This document shows, in pieces, positions 58,704-59,386 of a DNA stretch of 59,386 bases. The position numbers and the translations under genes are program-made. The first letter of the stretch is position 1. Each line of letters begins with the position of its first letter. The notes beneath the pieces were generated by a model. It saw only the letters and a list, made by a program, of their open reading frames with translations, searched no databases and was not told the origin of the DNA. This DNA is from Gammaproteobacteria bacterium (GTDB lineage Bacteria; Pseudomonadota; Gammaproteobacteria; Eutrophobiales; Eutrophobiaceae): the NCBI GenBank assembly GCA_026710545.1, contig JAPOQU010000099.1:1-59386 (forward strand), in the 5' to 3' direction.

Positions 58704-59386
58704 TTACAGCTTGTATAACGGTTCCAGTTCGCCGCGGGTCCCTGATGTATCGGTCCTGGATGTTTTGCTTTCCTTTACAAATGCCTGCCACAGCGGCTCT
58801 CCGTTCCAGGGGCCTGTCGTACGGGAATAAAGTACCCGCGACAGGTTACGGATCTCCACCGCCAGTTCGCCACTGCTGTATTTCTCCAGGTCCCCCAGGC
58901 TGGTAGCCGGCAGCCCGGACGGGTGCGCCCCGGCCCACTCCAGCAACGCCGTTTTTGCCTGTTGCGGATCATTATCCCGGCAGGCGCGTTTGATGTTTTT
59001 TTCCGCTTCACCGAGCCTTCCGTTGCCCGCCTGCCCTGCCGCAGGCGGGCCTGCCTTGCGCTGCTTCAGAATATAAACGAGGGTTATGACCCATGCCGCG
59101 GCCAGGATGAAAGTCAGCCATTGCCAGATCGATGCGCCGGTAGGCGCCGTATCTTCGACAACGGCAGTTTCAACAGGCCCGGGCAAGCCCCGCGCAGTAT
59201 CCCCTGCGTCGCTACCGGGCGCAGGTAAATCCGGCGCTCCGGCAGGGGCCTGCCCGCCTGCCTGTGACTGCAGGGGCAGGCCCGGCATGCTGCCGGCAGG
59301 GGGGGGGGCAGGCAGCGGCCCCCCCCTCCCCCGCCCCCCGGCAAAACCACGGTTCCATTGCTGGCCTTTCCCTCTTTGCCACTGCA
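58704..59386 (-). CDS. BatD-like (aerotolerance) protein, C-terminal part
   Basis: The frame is open from the window edge to a TAA at 58704, giving at least 227 residues. A Pro/Gly/Ala-rich extramembrane stretch precedes one transmembrane helix (SIWQWLTFILAAAWVITLVYIL). A cytoplasmic tail with IKRACRDNDPQQAKTALLEWAGAH, PSGLPATSLGDL and WNGEPLWQAFVKE follows, the arrangement of BatD C-termini. Bat proteins occur with MoxR ATPases and VWA proteins; their exact job is unsettled. The tract around 59299-59338 is an extreme G/C run, so the upstream frame could contain an assembly error or a real low-complexity linker. Confidence 0.6.
   Translation of the reverse strand, partial: QWQRGKGQQWNRGFAGGRGRGGPLPAPPPAGSMPGLPLQSQAGGQAPAGAPDLPAPGSDAGDTARGLPGPVETAVVEDTAPTGASIWQWLTFILAAAWVITLVYILKQRKAGPPAAGQAGNGRLGEAEKNIKRACRDNDPQQAKTALLEWAGAHPSGLPATSLGDLEKYSSGELAVEIRNLSRVLYSRTTGPWNGEPLWQAFVKESKTSRTDTSGTRGELEPLYKL
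59297..59338. repeat. Low-complexity G/C homopolymer tract
   Basis: Runs of 10 G (59299-59308) and two runs of C dominate a stretch of about 40 bases inside the BatD-like gene. Translated, it gives a Gly/Pro/Arg linker. Homopolymers of this length are prone to slippage in cells and to errors in sequencing, so the frame upstream of it should be treated with care. Confidence 0.7.

Overview
The window reads as chromosome of a GC-rich gammaproteobacterium. Pointers are cmoB and trhO (tRNA wobble-uridine modification), an icd-aceK pair, a fused ArgA-type N-acetylglutamate synthase, a trpE gene standing apart from the rest of the trp genes behind a trp leader peptide, and several dispersed short repeat families of the kind common in environmental Gammaproteobacteria (including the palindrome that gives the spurious peptide GTDLKSVP when translated). 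No rRNA, tRNA, CRISPR array, phage structural gene or intact transposase was seen.

Layout. 1-4406 (minus): a tripartite RND efflux operon (outer-membrane lipoprotein, periplasmic adaptor, inner-membrane pump cut by the window edge). 4428-11032: a DUF3604 protein, then a nucleoside scavenging group made of an exported adenosine deaminase, a NupC-type transporter, purine nucleoside phosphorylase and deoxyribose-phosphate aldolase. 11263-20643: single-gene units, including a cupin gene with a structured leader, an exported rhodanese, a Rieske oxygenase, trpE with its attenuator, a flavin protein, a MATE pump, a 1-Cys peroxiredoxin and the overlapping trhO-cmoB pair.

20870-40552 is a catabolic region. 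A minus-strand operon carries thiolase, acyl-CoA ligase, a hydroxyacyl-CoA dehydrogenase/enoyl-CoA hydratase fusion, a DUF4212 protein and a sodium:solute symporter. Divergent from it lie an Asp/Glu/hydantoin racemase-like protein that seems to lack both catalytic cysteines, a MarR-type regulator, a small membrane protein and a cytochrome b561. Beyond a Phd/PIN toxin-antitoxin pair and an amidase comes a plus-strand operon: a benzoate-type CoA ligase, a stand-alone RAM domain, HyuA, HyuB with a fused zinc ribbon like the acetone carboxylase gamma subunit, an isochorismatase-family hydrolase and a zinc deaminase. The substrate is unknown. The content fits either ketone carboxylation followed by CoA activation and thiolysis, or deamination and ATP-dependent opening of a creatinine- or hydantoin-like ring.

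40622-53102 is mostly core metabolism: vapBC, icd-aceK, apbE, a zeta-toxin-like kinase, argA and argE, ilvD, an aromatic amino acid decarboxylase, an ABM-fold protein and an alkyltransferase-like protein. 53132-57744 is a clearly A+T-richer block with five consecutive genes: OLD-like ATPase (DUF3696 type), PIN-like nuclease, RNA ligase, DEDDh exonuclease-BRCT protein and a protein with an internal duplication. The nonamer AACCCGTTA lies just outside both ends. This is the best candidate for an undescribed RNA-cleavage/repair or anti-phage system. The window closes with an exported methyltransferase-like lipoprotein and the 3' part of a BatD-like gene.

Repeats shape many gene borders. They supply the last codons of hyuB and argA, probably the start of the DUF3604 gene, and a three-copy in-frame insertion inside the hydroxyacyl-CoA dehydrogenase.
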